64,000 nt of DNA from Phytophthora hibernalis. Taxonomy: Eukaryota; Oomycota; Peronosporomycetes; Peronosporales; Peronosporaceae. Of this stretch, positions 32,601 to 43,887 are shown in pieces. A program made the translations under genes and the position numbers. The notes under the pieces are model-generated. The model saw nothing but the letters and a program-made list of their open reading frames with translations, searched no databases and was not told the DNA's origin. The stretch spans positions 1 to 64,000 of the forward strand of contig JAAKBF010000140.1 of assembly GCA_012656075.1 (NCBI GenBank), given 5' to 3'. Within the stretch, counting starts at the first letter, position 1; every line of letters begins with the position of its first letter.

Positions 32601-34308
32601 GGTGAGATCAAGTGAACCACCACAAAGTGCATCATGCCCAGAACATACACAACTAGCCTCGTCTTCAACCCGTAAAACTACACCTCGTCGCTCGAGGCAG
32701 GACCGGCTACCAGCAAACCTGTCTTTTACTCGTTCAGCTGCACGTGCAATCATAATGTAGAAGTTGGGTACCTGTTGCGATCTAAATGCAGCAATAATTC
32801 AACATGTGCATATAACTCGAATATAGTATACACATTCAAGAAGGTATGAATTGTTTATTGATCTTGCTTTACTGCAGAAATGAAGTTACTCGGCATTTGC
32901 GTTGTAACACGAACAAGCGTTGTAGCTTAGCCTTCCAACTGCATGGCGCCTTCAGCTCTTCCACCAACTTAAACGATAAGCAGAATGGGTTGTTGAAAAC
33001 GTCTCGGTGTCTCGGGCAGATGTGTATGCAGCTCACTATAAAGCGCACCATGAACATCCGGCAAAGCTCGTCCTTGACGTACTCAACAACGGATGGATCG
33101 GCAAGTACGTTGGTCCAGTCCACGTGGTCGACGAACGTCCGTAAAAAGTATGAGGGAAGCGGAAACGTCGCTGCCTCAGGTAGGAACCAGTGTCCGTAGT
33201 TGCTACCGAAGCGACTTGTAAGTATGGCCGATGATCCTCATGCAGTGGGCGATGTCCTTCCATGATATTCGCGATCGTCGTCGACGTAGGAGCGTGCGAG
33301 CTAAACTAATTGTTTGTCGTCTTCGAAAGTGAAGGCCGTGTGAATAGTGTAGAACTGGCCAGTGTATCAGCTACCAAATGTCTTGATCTCGCTATTGAAA
33401 TTGAATTGTATGTAATGGAGCCAGTCGGGAAAAAAGGGGATGAGAGTGCTCAAGTGTGGATGCCGCGTGCGATGTGTCACAAAAATTCGTACTTTTTGTG
33501 AGTTTTGCTGACGCAATCTCTGTATATTCCGCACTTAAACGCATATTTTACAGTTATGTGCAGTACACATCGTAAATTTTCGGAGGGGTGGGGAATCAGA
33601 GAATATTCTGATTGGTAGTTATTCCTGTTTCAAAAGTAAATACGTTTGTAGTTGAACTTCTGTCAAAGAGGGCAAAATGCCCCCTTCATGGACATTTTCC
33701 TCACAGGTTTTGGCACATGCATCAAGGGGGTCAAAATGGTTCACGAAAGGGTATCAGTACGGATATTTACCTTCACCGTTTCACCTTCTCCGATCTTACT
33801 CAATTCTTGAGAAGAAGGAACCCTAGAAAACTTGCACCAGATTAAAGCGATTTAGGAGATTATGTCCAAGTACGTGACGTCCACATCCGCAAGCCCCAAA
33901 CACACGTTCTTGATTCAGAAGTTTTGATGAATATTTTCCTTCATGTGGTCCAGGTACACATTTTGAGGGTGTGCAGCTCAAACTCGATCAATACTTCCTA
34001 GGTTGTTACGGCGCAAACATAAAATCTGCACGCTTCACTGCGAAATACGTGTCCAGAACATTTACCCCAGAGTGCCTCAACTTTCCTACAGCTAGCACCA
34101 GCGTTTTCGTGGACTCACCCTCACAACCCCAGTTCTGGCGTGTTGTGCTTTATCAAGTTTGTAACGGCGCCTCAGTTCCCATTTAGCTGTAATGACCGCG
34201 CGCTTGTCGTTGGCACTAATATGGCGATAAGCGCCTTGGCGGCAAACTGCGATCGTATCCTGACCTGACAGTAGGTTTGCCACCTTGGGAGAGTCGAGCA
34301 GAGACGTA
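29700..34308. other. 4.6 kb without a recognised intact gene
   Basis: Only short frames. 30430-30960 (plus) holds a decayed protein readable across frames (…ILHACVFIQSHGQVAIDAL…, then 30647-30862), with no family assigned. 32349-32564 (plus, 71 aa) contains an AT-hook-like RKRKRGRPRDRR. 32869-33123 (minus) is an unrecognised helix-rich frame. GGGGGCAAAATGACCCCC-type motifs occur at 31395, 31478, 33668 and, weakly, 33724. Confidence 0.45.
31701..31800. repeat. 37-bp inverted repeat (hairpin)
   Basis: 31701-31737 pairs with 31765-31800 (GCAGCCTGAAGCGCGCAGGG…, few mismatches, one 1-nt bulge) around a 27-nt loop. It could be a small foldback element or a structured RNA. There is no gene around it. 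Confidence 0.8.
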
Positions 34309-34743
34309 CAGTGCTGGCCATAAGGATAGCATCAATCCGGGATTATTTTGGCTAATCGTGCGAGTTGTATGCACAAACGCTGACCAATTATAGCGCTTTT
34401 CGAGTGGATACAGTCTGTAATTTTTGGTCACGATCGGAGCAATATTGAAAGACTTTTAATACAAGGGTCTGGTTTGGGCCTTGGTCAAAAGGATTGCACA
34501 GTGGAAATGACTTGGTTTCAGTATGGATGACTAAATGGCTACATTATCGGGAAGTGCTTCCATAGTCACCTTGCATCTTTCAGCGACGGCCGACGACACC
34601 CACACGCGCCTTAGGGCTTCCGGCGCCGCGCACTGGGCTCGAGAGTGTGCTATAGCTGGACAGGGATCGGGTGCAAGTCGAAGAACCACCGCAGTAACGT
34701 GCTCGAGGGCTGCCTTCGATACCTATCTACGAGACTCGCCTTC

Positions 34744-35778
34744 GGGACTGGCTAAGGAGGGCCATTTGCGGGCAAGGCCATTTTCATAGACAGGCACCAA
34801 TTCAGCATAGAGACGACTTGTTCTGACGCTTTCGTTTCTCCTTGTTCTTGCCACTGCTTGGATTCTTGACGCAAAGCCAGCGGTGCTTGCGCATCTTGTC
34901 GCTCTCATACATCTTGAGACCGCAGAACTGACAGTCGTACGTCTTAAAGAGCACGCTAGACACAACGTCCGGTTCCCAGCGCATGCCCTCAAACGCGAGG
35001 TAGCAATGTATGCGATGGTTGATGGCGTCGTAGGCGACAACCGTTGTGAATCAAATCACCTCGAAAGATAACTCAAAATCCGACAGGGATCTTCACCACC
35101 CGAGCCTCGGAGTCGTTCCTTGACTCAAAGCAACCACTGAATACCTTTAGCTGCGTGTTCTCTTGGAAGGCGAAGATCATGCTGGCTGGAATACGCCCTT
35201 TGCGAGCCTGGGCCTTGAGAACCCCGGCGGATAATCTTGATGCGGCTCCTGCTCTCTATCGCCTGGAAGTGATCGCATGTAAGAGAATTCACGAGGAATC
35301 CATGCCGAGTTGATGCAGTTTGTGCTGTCGAGAAGCGCGCGTTGCAGTTCTGCAACAGCACCAGACGCCGTGACCCTAGATTGGGCTCGGAACTCGTCGT
35401 CTTCGTTACCGCCAACCTTCTCGAAGACAGACTTGTAGGTCAGAGACTTTGCCTCATTGAGCAGGGATGTAATTATGCTGTCGGATAGACCCAGGTCAAG
35501 CACCTGGTAGCCCCGAGGGGGAAGACTGCTTATCGGGTTGGACGCCATTTCGAAAGTGAAGCGGGAACGCTACCTTGGGACGGGAACGTTTCCAAACATG
35601 TAGGTTTTTGTATGGGCCTCCGTAGCGGAACGGCATTCTGGGACGGGAACGCCCAGATTTGATATTGAATTTTGTATGCTGACGTATTATGGTGGTCAGA
35701 ACAAGTCGTCTCTATGCTGAATTGGTGCCTGTCTATGAAAATGGCCTTGCCCGCAAATGGCCCTCCTTAGCCAGTCCC
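34744..35778. mobile_element. 1035-bp Mutator-type element with 84-bp TIRs carrying a dioxygenase gene
   Basis: 34744-34827 and 35695-35778 are identical inverted repeats of 84 bp starting GGGACTGGCTAAGGAGGGCC. The 9-bp CTCGCCTTC is duplicated directly outside (34735-34743, 35779-35787). Long TIRs plus a 9-bp duplication point to the Mutator superfamily. Instead of a transposase it carries a 2-oxoglutarate dioxygenase-like gene. It is inserted inside the Tc1 remnant. The perfect TIRs suggest a recent insertion. Confidence 0.9.
34802..35548 (-). pseudogene. 2-oxoglutarate/Fe(II) dioxygenase-zinc finger protein, degenerate
   Basis: Starts at ATG 35548 (MASNPISSLPPRGYQVLDLG). Double-stranded beta-helix signatures: PHQDYPPG with the iron-binding H-x-D (35233-35241), then SMIFAFQENTQLKVFSGCF, then FRGDLIHNG with the distal His (35046-35048), and YDAINHRIHCYLAF with the 2-oxoglutarate-binding Arg (about 35012). 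A C-terminal zinc-finger-like CQFCGLKMYESDKMRKHRWL ending in C precedes a Lys/Arg-rich tail. The stop codon lies inside the left TIR. Lesions: a frame change near 35190, an in-frame TGA (35073-35075) and a one-base shift near 35042. The substrate is unknown; nucleic-acid modification is an inference from the zinc finger and the transposon setting. Confidence 0.68.
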
Positions 35779-35842
35779 CTCGCCTTCCTACTGAAGCCCA
35801 CGGTAATACTATAGTAAACATGGGGACTATTTAGCTTGCAAG

Positions 35843-36000
35843 ATGTATGCAGGTGGCAGGCAGTATTTGATGAAGGATGACCTAATTCGAGCGAGCAAGA
35901 TCCTATGGAGGCATACGCCAGCGAAATATCTTGAGAAAATCGTTTTGTCGATGAAGAAGAGATGCATCGATGTATATAAGGTTGCCGGTACCACTAAAGT
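35843..36000 (+). pseudogene. C-terminal fragment of Tc1-type transposase
   Basis: Contains KILWRHTPAKYLEKIVLSMK, then KRCIDVYKVAGTTK, the 'W..i...yl..lv.SM..R...v....G' ending of Tc1 transposases, directed toward the right TIR of the surrounding Tc1 remnant. Catalytic DDE motifs are absent. Confidence 0.6.
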
Positions 36001-36251
36001 TGCCCTTTACATGTTCAACTTCAACTTAGTCAATACTGAAACCAAGTCATTTCCACTGTGCTATCCTTGGTTGATGGGGTGTGCTATCCTTATGGCCAGC
36101 ACTGTATTAGTCGCGGTATATGGCCCCTGATCGATGTCAGGAGCGCACCCAGATCAGTAAAGCATGCACACTCAACAACATCAAACCGTGAGTCAACCAT
36201 TCATTTTTGATGGGGACAGCATTCCAACCTTTCCTGTGGCATGTCAGTTAA

Positions 36252-38973
36252 TTATCCCGTTTTCTTCTCCTCATCCTTTTTGTCCTTGTTTAGTTCCGCC
36301 AAACGGGTCTGCTGATTGATTGGCTTGGCTGGCTTGTTGAGCGGCTCAACAGGGGGTGTCGGAGTCTCCAGCTGTACGCTTGTGGCATCAATTGCAGCAC
36401 CTGCACCACTTTCAGGGTCACGAGCTAAGATTGAAGCCGGGCGGAAAGCTTGAATCATCGCTGGTTGCTGGTACACACCATCAAGAAAGTCGAATGAATC
36501 GTCCTTGCGCTCTTCGTCGACGTCGCAACATTGATCAAGCGGCAAATTTTCAGCAGCACGCTTCAGATGGGAAAGGTCGACGGCGTACCAGTGGAAAACT
36601 AGTGTAATGAGCGGCAGCATCGTCGTGAGTACAATCGGCCCGTACCCCGCTGACTTCAATGACAGCAACCCAATAAGCGTGCACTGGCCGATGATAAGCG
36701 CACCGATGACAAACGAGTAAAGAGGAGGCCAAAAGACACCCATGGAGTTAGTCGTAGCCCAACGCGAACTGTTGACGAAGAAGAAGCAGCGTTTGTACGA
36801 CAGCTCCGACACCACGAAAAACATCGCACCGAAGTACCCCACCAATGGCGCAATGGGAGCAAACACCACGACGAACAAGAAGACGAGATATTGCTGGGCC
36901 AGATTCATGGGGGCATCGAGATCAGTTTGGTAGTTCACGGGACAGAGACCCATCCAATCTCGAGGCTGCGGAAGCTTCGTGTGCATCGGGGCCAATAGGT
37001 GGTAAGCAGCAGAGATTGCCACAGGCGATACCCTCAGCAGGAATAGCGACATGTCTACACAGAATTGCGTGATGATGAAGGTGATGAACATCATGGACTG
37101 GTTCGCAATGGTGTTACCCAGAAAGAAAAACAGCATTCGCGGCTGATCCAAGAAAAGCATGAACTCCGTGATGATGGACCCCGCAAGTGCAGACACGAAG
37201 AACATTTGGAAGGCTTGGAAAAAGCATAGCTTGGTGAACCGGCTCGCTTCCACCTCCGAGATCGACAAATGACCCTCTTGAGTGGACAGAAGCTTGAAGA
37301 GCACATTTGCTAAACCGTTCATTGCTGAATAGACCAGCGGTGCAGTCTGTTGCAGCACGATTAAAAGCCACGGGTTCTTTTCCAGAAATCCACCAAGCCA
37401 AGGAAACAAGTGTTGTAACTCATCCACGCTCGACATGGAAGCCACAAAAGCCGTCGGCACCGTCCAGAAACACCCAATTAAGAGAGATACCCCCATAGAG
37501 ATCAGCTTCCACTTGGCTTTCAGCTTGTGTGGCAGACCAAAGTTTTTCCACTGCATGTCGCGAATGTTGGGCGCGGGGAGCACGATCATGCGGCGTGGAT
37601 TCTCCACTTGAAGCAATTGTTGTGCTGCTTGTGCTGACCGTATACTACGGAAACTTACGAACGCACAGCTGCGCATCACATTGGGGCGCTTCGGCACAGG
37701 AACACTGACATGGAGCAGCGGCAGGGTTTCTTCACCCCAACGCCGGTCATCCATAGTGCTCTTGGTCCGACGCAGTTTTTCCGTAAGTTCGCTTAAAGCT
37801 GAAAATCCGCGCGCCGCGACGGTGTTTGAACCGTATTGCGTCTGGCTGCCGGAAGTAGCTTCCTGGGCCTTCTCTGCCGACTGACGTTGCAAAATCTCGT
37901 CCCGGACACGAATGATCTCTGCCTCGAGCTTCTGTAGTTCCTCCGTGTGGTGGTCGACGGCATCCACCTCTTTGCCAACACCGCACAGCCCAAAGAAGCG
38001 ACGACCAAGCAACTCTTTCGGACGCTTGATCACATCATGGTCGCCAGCCTTGGCCTTCGCCTCCGCCAGCTTTACGTTCGCAGCGTACAACTGGTACACG
38101 AGTTCCTGGCGTTTGTCCAGAAGTCCTTCCAGCTCCGCACACTCGACGCCAATGTAGACCGAGTGGACTGAGTTGGGGAACAAGAACTCTAAATACGCCT
38201 GCAGCGTCTGCGGGCGGCGTTGAGACTGCGGCAGGTCCGATATGACAACGCTGTACTGCTGCGGATGCCTGCGCATGAGGAACTCGTGGCGGCGCTTGCG
38301 GTAAACCGTGTACTCGTTCAGCAGCAGTCGCATGACGTAGATGCTGATGGCGTAGGCAGCCAGCACCGTGAAGTACAACCTCCAGTCATCTTTACCCACA
38401 TTGGCAATAGTGAGTCTGTCCACGACGTCCAACTTGACTTTACCGTCCGAGGACAGGACGTTCGCAGTGCCATTCCCTGCATCCACCTGCTCGTCCAACA
38501 TAATCATCACCATGGAGGTGATAGCAGTGACGGAGGCATTGGGGTGCCCCCACCTGTAGGCAGCAACTGGCTCAAATGATGGCGTTGTTTCTCCTGCTCC
38601 TGAGCCTCGAAGACTGCCGCCGTGAAGAAATACATGGGGAAGAGCGCGAAAGAGCACACGACGCACAGCAGCGCCACCTTGCGTCCCATTTTCATGAAGC
38701 GCAGCAGGACCCATGCGTCCAGACCGCACTTCTCAGCCACCTGGGCCTCATCGATGCGCCACACGAAGGGCACCCAGCTCAGAAACTTGCGCTGCTTCGA
38801 CTCGGGAAGTCCGCGTGGTTCTCGGGCGCGTACACGTGCGGCACGCGAGGCCGCAGAGTCTCGTACAGCAGGATCAGCACCAGGAAGAGCGGGAAGTAGA
38901 CGGCTACACTCGTCAGCAGCACGTTGGCCGCGGCCTGCGTCGTCACTTGCTCCGTCGTGACGTGCATTCCCAT
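36252..38973 (-). CDS. OSCA/CSC1/TMEM63-type mechanosensitive cation channel (frameshifted as assembled)
   Basis: From ATG 38973 (MGMHVTTEQVTTQAAANVLL) the first membrane helix ends in LLYETLRPRVPHVYAP, typical of the family's N-terminus. Continuation in a second register (38507-38773) gives WVPFVWRIDEAQVAEKCGLDAW and the next helix. From about 38580 to the stop at 36252 a third register holds the cytosolic RRM-like domain with a long coiled insertion (VSDLPQ..., CAFVSFRSIRSAQAAQQLL), the D-x-x-W-x-N hook (DMQWKNF) and the conserved RSN1/7TM channel core. Family members are dimeric, membrane-tension or osmotically gated Ca2+-permeable channels or lipid scramblases. Two register changes (near 38815 and 38575) are base errors, an unrecognised intron or real mutations. 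The core is intact and GC-rich. Confidence 0.85.
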
Positions 38974-39751
38974 GGCGACGAAGCGCTGCGGTGAATTGAG
39001 GAATGGCCGACGCAGCAATTTGACCAGCAATAAATCAGGCGCCGTAATCACGGGTACAATTATGAAACAAGAAAAAGTGTTTTTGATGTCGGATTTTTGA
39101 GGCAATTCTCGTACCGGTACAGTATGCCTTGCGCACATGCCGTTGTGCGTACCTGTGCCGGTAAATGTACCTGACTCAAACTTCCTGAACGAAACGGTGG
39201 CGTTGTAACACAATCAATCCATGGTAAATCTATTGTGAATTCCAGCTATATTTGGATATCTGGGGCGATTGACCAAGTCGACCGGCCAATCTGATTGGCC
39301 AAAAACACTTAATACACGGTTTCCGTCACGCAACTCAAGCGGAGATCGTTGCCTTCGCTGAGCTAGCGGTAAGAACTTGCGCAGGAACCTGCGTTCGACA
39401 AGCTAATCATTACATGTATAACACCTATGTATCAGCCATCTCACTGGAACCATGGAGGAGTCTGCCACTAAGTAGCACGCCCACCTAAACACAGTTTTTC
39501 ACTGTTTGTATGGTTTCTACTGTCTAGGATACACGCGGAAGGAACTTGCAAGAGTTTAAAATAAATCGCCTAGAACGGTTAGTAACTGGATAACAGTTTA
39601 CAAGCGTATTGGAGCCTATCAGTGCGCTGACAATACCCCAGCCTGCAAATACAGAGTCTTCCATAGGCAATGTCTCTGCGAATTGTACACGAAGCAGCCC
39701 CTTGCATGCTTGGACGAAGCACAGGATACTTTTAAACGAGTCCACCGTCTT
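38974..39751. other. upstream region of the channel gene; no gene
   Basis: AT-rich, with many stops. Minus-strand frame 39524-39745 is short and unrecognised. Confidence 0.4.
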
Positions 39752-40351
39752 TCAGAATAATACTACAGTACTGTACCCCAATGGGCAACACATCCATAGT
39801 ATTATACATGTTCTACGTGCTAGTAGTTGCGTACGGTGACGTAGTTCTCCACATTTCGGCGCGGATGCTTTTACTTCGAAGTAATACGTCTCACCCGACG
39901 TATCGCGCTGCCCAACCGTGCTCTTCACAATCGGATGAACAATCCGCTGCAATCGATGTTGCTCCTCAGTTGATGGTGCTGCTAGGGATGCTGGAGACGC
40001 ACGAGACGGTGTATCAGCGGGCGTTGACGCCGCTGGTGGTGGAGCTGGATATATATGACTAGCCCGACCAGCGGATGTTGACACAGCCGGTGGCGCAGCC
40101 GGAGATGCACGAGTAGGCCGGCGAGCTAGAATTGACGCCGCTGGTGGTGCAGCCGGAGATGCTGCTGAAGATGCACGAGTTGGTCGACCAGCGAGCGTTG
40201 GGGCGTTCGCACGCAATGTGGATACGGTGACACCGGATGTACGGTCGCACGTGTCCATCACCAGCGGACAATGCTTGAGGAGGTGTTCCTGGGCGCCGCG
40301 CTTGACCACGCCCAGCTGCTGACGAGGCACGCCTTCCTGGGTTTGGTCCAT
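39752..40351 (-). CDS. unrecognised protein with Ala/Pro/Ser repeat
   Basis: 199 aa from ATG 40351. A start region MDQTQEGVPRQQLGVVKRGA with QEHLLKHCP, possibly a zinc-finger remnant, precedes three to four imperfect ~18-residue repeats of the type AGRPTRASPAAPPAAS, reflecting a ~54-bp DNA minisatellite at about 40010-40200. No enzyme motif. It may be the start of a transposon protein. Function not assigned. Confidence 0.3.
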   Translation of the reverse strand: MDQTQEGVPRQQLGVVKRGAQEHLLKHCPLVMDTCDRTSGVTVSTLRANAPTLAGRPTRASSAASPAAPPAASILARRPTRASPAAPPAVSTSAGRASHIYPAPPPAASTPADTPSRASPASLAAPSTEEQHRLQRIVHPIVKSTVGQRDTSGETYYFEVKASAPKCGELRHRTQLLARRTCIILWMCCPLGYSTVVLF

Positions 40352-41560
40352 TCTGTCTGCGCTCTTCGTCCATTGAGATCTGACTCACGGAAACCACTTT
40401 GATTATGCATATTTTATGAAATTACAGAGGGAGGTCGATTGGATGGCGGTTTATTGAACCAATCGCCCTGCCCAGTTTTGAGTAGAACCCACAATAATAT
40501 GAAAAAGGCAGGTGTTGCAACCCAGGAAAAATCGTGTACGTGTCCAAGACTCGACCAGGATATGTCCAGGACTCGAGTTCCTTCGAAAGTTCTCACTTCC
40601 CAATTTGGGCCAAAGAGCAACAACGGACAAGAGACGAAGACCTCCAAAGAGCCAGTAAACTGGCCCCCTTACCTTGGGCGGGAAGTCCCCCATACTGGGG
40701 CCAAGGATAAAAGGGGAAGGCCTTCGCTCCACGGCGCGCGATAAGGGAGACAGCGCCGTGTGCAACCCGGAAGGAGAGCAACCCGCGAGATACCCCGGTG
40801 TAGGGCCCCGACGACCCTGCACTCACGTAGTTCCAGCTTTTCTGAGTCTACCCCAAATCGTCAACCCGTCCGCCAAGCGCGAACCCCGGTCCCACGAAGA
40901 TAACCCCCAAGAACGTGGTGACCCCGTTGAGATTCAGTACCGGTCGTATATGTACAGAAAGCACCAGGCCAGGCCATCGTGTCCAGCGGTGTACCAAGGC
41001 AAATCCGCGCTAGTTATATTCCTGAAAGCTGGAAAGAGGGCCAGGATTAAGTCAAGATGGCCCTTCGGGACTGCCAAGAGAGCACACCCGTCCAGGCGTC
41101 CTCTTTTCCTGTAATCAGATGCTCCGAATGTGAAAGCATCCTCGGCATCCGGCCACGCGTGCACACCAATCTAACCCCGGACTTGGTCAACGGACCCACG
41201 TGCCCTTCGAGGAGTGCCCCGTGAAGCCCAAAGTATCGAGCCAGCAGAACGAGAAATCGAGGAGGAGAAGGAGAGTCAGTCGTAGTGGATGAAGAAATTC
41301 CAGACTTCTTAAGTAGTGATAATACTCTAATAGACAGGCTGAACCTCTCCTTCGAATGTCCTCGAGCAAGATTCGCCCGAAGATTTAAGCAAATCTTCTC
41401 CTGATGCCATGGTCAGTTGTGAAGACGAAGCAGATGGGATGCCACCCTGAAATCACCAGGCGGGACAGTGGACGCCTTCCAAATATAGACTAGTCGACCG
41501 CTTTACATGCAGCAGATATGCGAAGGTATATGTTGACATATCGCTAAAAACCTACGCCGC
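40352..41560. other. unassigned repeat-like region
   Basis: Contains overlapping frames (for example 40674-41114 plus, 146 aa, basic) without a recognised domain. The base composition and the ~32-bp motif shared with 13019-13050 suggest a decayed LTR or other repeat, not proven. Confidence 0.3.
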
Positions 41561-41743
41561 AAATGCCACACAACTACTCCCTACGTCCGACAGATATTGC
41601 CCTGAATCCGAAGGTTCGAATAGGAGCTCGCTGTGACTTAGGAATGTATCCGGACTTTGTCCCGATACTGCTGCGGTCGCTCGGAGATGCGCAGCTTCCA
41701 TTTTTTCATCACTTACTAAATTCGCGCGCGTCGGACACTAGCG

Positions 41744-42447
41744 ATGGCGGCGGAAGATTCGGACGCAGTGCTGCTGCTGACGGAGGCCTTCCTCAGCTCC
41801 AACGAGGCGCTGAGAGAGGTCTGCAGGGACATCTACAACTTGCTCGTAGAAGACGCGTGGAAGGTGGCGATACGCAGTCGCCACTACCTGACGACACAGT
41901 GCCTCGACACGCCGTGCGACGCGGCCTGGATGATGTTGTATCGATTCGGCAAGGACTCAACTTTCTCAACACGACGAGTTTGACCAGGTACGCTCGTATT
42001 TTGCAGCCGATGGATGCATCGTGTGATGCTGGCACAATTGCCCTGGGTCGTGGAACGACCCGATACATCCCTCGGTTTCAGGAACAAGTTGCTCGACCCC
42101 GCTTACTTCCCCGGCACGTGAAGTGTCCGACTCCGCGTCCCCTGTTTGGCGGTCATGGCCGGCCGTATCCTAATGCCACTCAAGGACGGTGATCTGGAGC
42201 GAATCTTGCCGTCGCTCCGGAGCTCGGCGCGTACTCTGCATAACGCCATCACGTCTGTGCGTGAAGCGGCGGAGCGGGGCATGAGGAGCATGCAGAAGGT
42301 CTACATTTTCCGCAACCTACCTCTACCGTTCGCTCCGAGCTACGTGGACGCAGTATTAACAACTTATTCTGCATGGCGAACTACCGTGCGCACACGGTTG
42401 GGATCTCTCAGATGCGTACGACATTCTCGGGCGAGGCGGAAGTGTAG
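41744..42447 (+). pseudogene. PIF/Harbinger-type transposase, internally deleted
   Basis: N-terminal portion MAAEDSDAVLLLTEAFLSSN … WMMLYRFGKDSTFLNTTSLTRYA (frame change near 41958), then most of the DDE core is missing. From about 42155 the C-terminal part resumes: ILMPLKDGDLERILPSLRSS, TLHNAITSVREAAERGMRSMQ, and in another frame NLFCMANYRAHTVGISQMRT followed by FSGEAEV and stop. The order matches oomycete Harbinger (DDE_4) transposases. Convergent with the Myb-like partner gene, as in two-gene PIF/Harbinger elements. Confidence 0.72.
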
Positions 42448-42614
42448 CAGCAGACTTCGTAGACACTATCATTTTTCTCGTAATATACGTACATGGAATA
42501 GTTCTTCTTTTCTTCTTCTCACTTATTGTTGACGAGGAACAGTGCGTACGCAAAGAAAATAGAGGAAAACTTGTCATGAACAGGCAAAGATGTTGATATG
42601 TATTAAGTGCTACG

Positions 42615-43887
42615 CTACGACTTCATGCACGGCGTCCTCGATATCATGTCCATTCTCGACTGCTGACCTTCGTCTTCCTCCTCTAAAGCCTTCTTCGTGA
42701 GAGCTCCGATCAACAGCACAAGCTCCTGCGTGCGGGCACGCGCTTCTTCGCGGTCGCGGCGCATGCGATCATCCATTTTAAGTTTCTCGATACGGCGTCG
42801 TTCTTCTGCCTCCGCTTTCTCAGCAAGACGGCGGGCCTCTTGGGCCGCAATTTCGTCGCGGCAACGCTGTGTTTCTTCTCACGACGAGCGTCGGCCTGCC
42901 CTCATTTTTCTTCGCGCAGGAGCAGGATAGTCTTGAGGATGCCCTTGTTTGTTGTTGGCGGTGCTTTCGAGATCGTCCAACTTGGATTTGAGCGCAGCGG
43001 TGATCTTCTGGGCGCTCACGCGTTGGACTTAGCAAATATGGCCTCTTGCACGTCCTTGTACTCTTCTCTAACTCATTTAGCGCATGTCGAGTCGCGAACA
43101 GCGGTGAAATCAGTTTCGCCGAGGCGGTTCGAGAAGTTCAGTAGCTGCGAGTACTTGGAGGCTTCTATCTCGTCAGGAGACATGACAGCAGCACCAACGG
43201 CGTACGGTGACTGCGCAGGTGGCGCTGCGACCCGGGCTGCCGCTTTGGCTGGGGCCTTGCGTGGCTGTGGTAAGACCAGCGAATCAACTCGGCGAGTGGT
43301 CTGCGTTGGACGTTGTGTTAGCGCGGACACTGACACCGAAAAGTCCTCCGCGCCCTTCACGGACATAGGCGACGTGAGTAGCTCTTGGAACCCGCCTAGA
43401 TGCGAGGAGAAGCTGTAAGCAGTCGTATCTCCGTCAGCAGATTTTTCAGTACACGTCGATCTGCGGCCGGCCTTCTTCGGTAGCAAGGTGCAGGTGCTCG
43501 CCATCGGCATCGTCCGAGAAGTGTTCGTCGGGGTCGACTTCGAAACAGAAGTCGGCCTCCACCTCGCGTTGGTCGTCGTCGGCTTCGTCGTCCAGCTCAA
43601 TCACGTTTGCCTTGTAGTCGATGGGCAACTTCATCTTCTTGGCCTTCTTGTTTTGTGTGTGGCATGTTCGCCTTGCCCGTGGGCTTGCGGGTGCTGTGCA
43701 GCACTTTGAACTTGCGCCTCGAGCTGTCGAAGTCTCTTCCAGGATCTCCTCGAGTTCTATCGACGTTGTAAGTGCTCGCCAAGCGTTCCCACTCGTCCTT
43801 GCTGAGAGGTAGAGCTGCTTCGACAAGAAGCAAGAGGCGGTCGATGTCGGCGGTAGTGTAGTTCATAGTGCCAGAGTTCTTTCCCAT
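42615..43887 (-). pseudogene. Myb/SANT-like partner protein of PIF/Harbinger element
   Basis: Starts MGKNSGTMNYTTADIDRLLL, then VEAALPLSKDEWERLASTYN, a SANT-like DNA-binding segment. An acidic region (IELDDEADDDQREVEADFCF) follows, then an Ala/Pro-rich linker and a long charged coiled coil (RRLAEKAEAEERRRIEKLKM). At least three register changes (near 43700, 43440 and 42900-43060). Such proteins bind the element ends and assist the transposase. Confidence 0.65.

Larger units (their letters stand above)
34309..36104. mobile_element. Tc1-like transposon remnant hosting a nested insertion
   Basis: Inverted ends CAGTGCTGGCCATAAGGATA at 34309 and, reversed, at 36104. TA on each side (34307-34308, 36105-36106). 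CAGTGCTGGCCA is the classic Tc1-type end. Removing the nested element and its target duplication leaves about 750 bp, too short for a whole transposase, so this copy was internally deleted before or after the insertion. Confidence 0.85.

Noticed and set aside
40414..41200. LTR/gypsy polyprotein remnant
   Set aside because: No protease, RT or integrase motif could be found in any frame, so only 'unassigned repeat-like' is justified.
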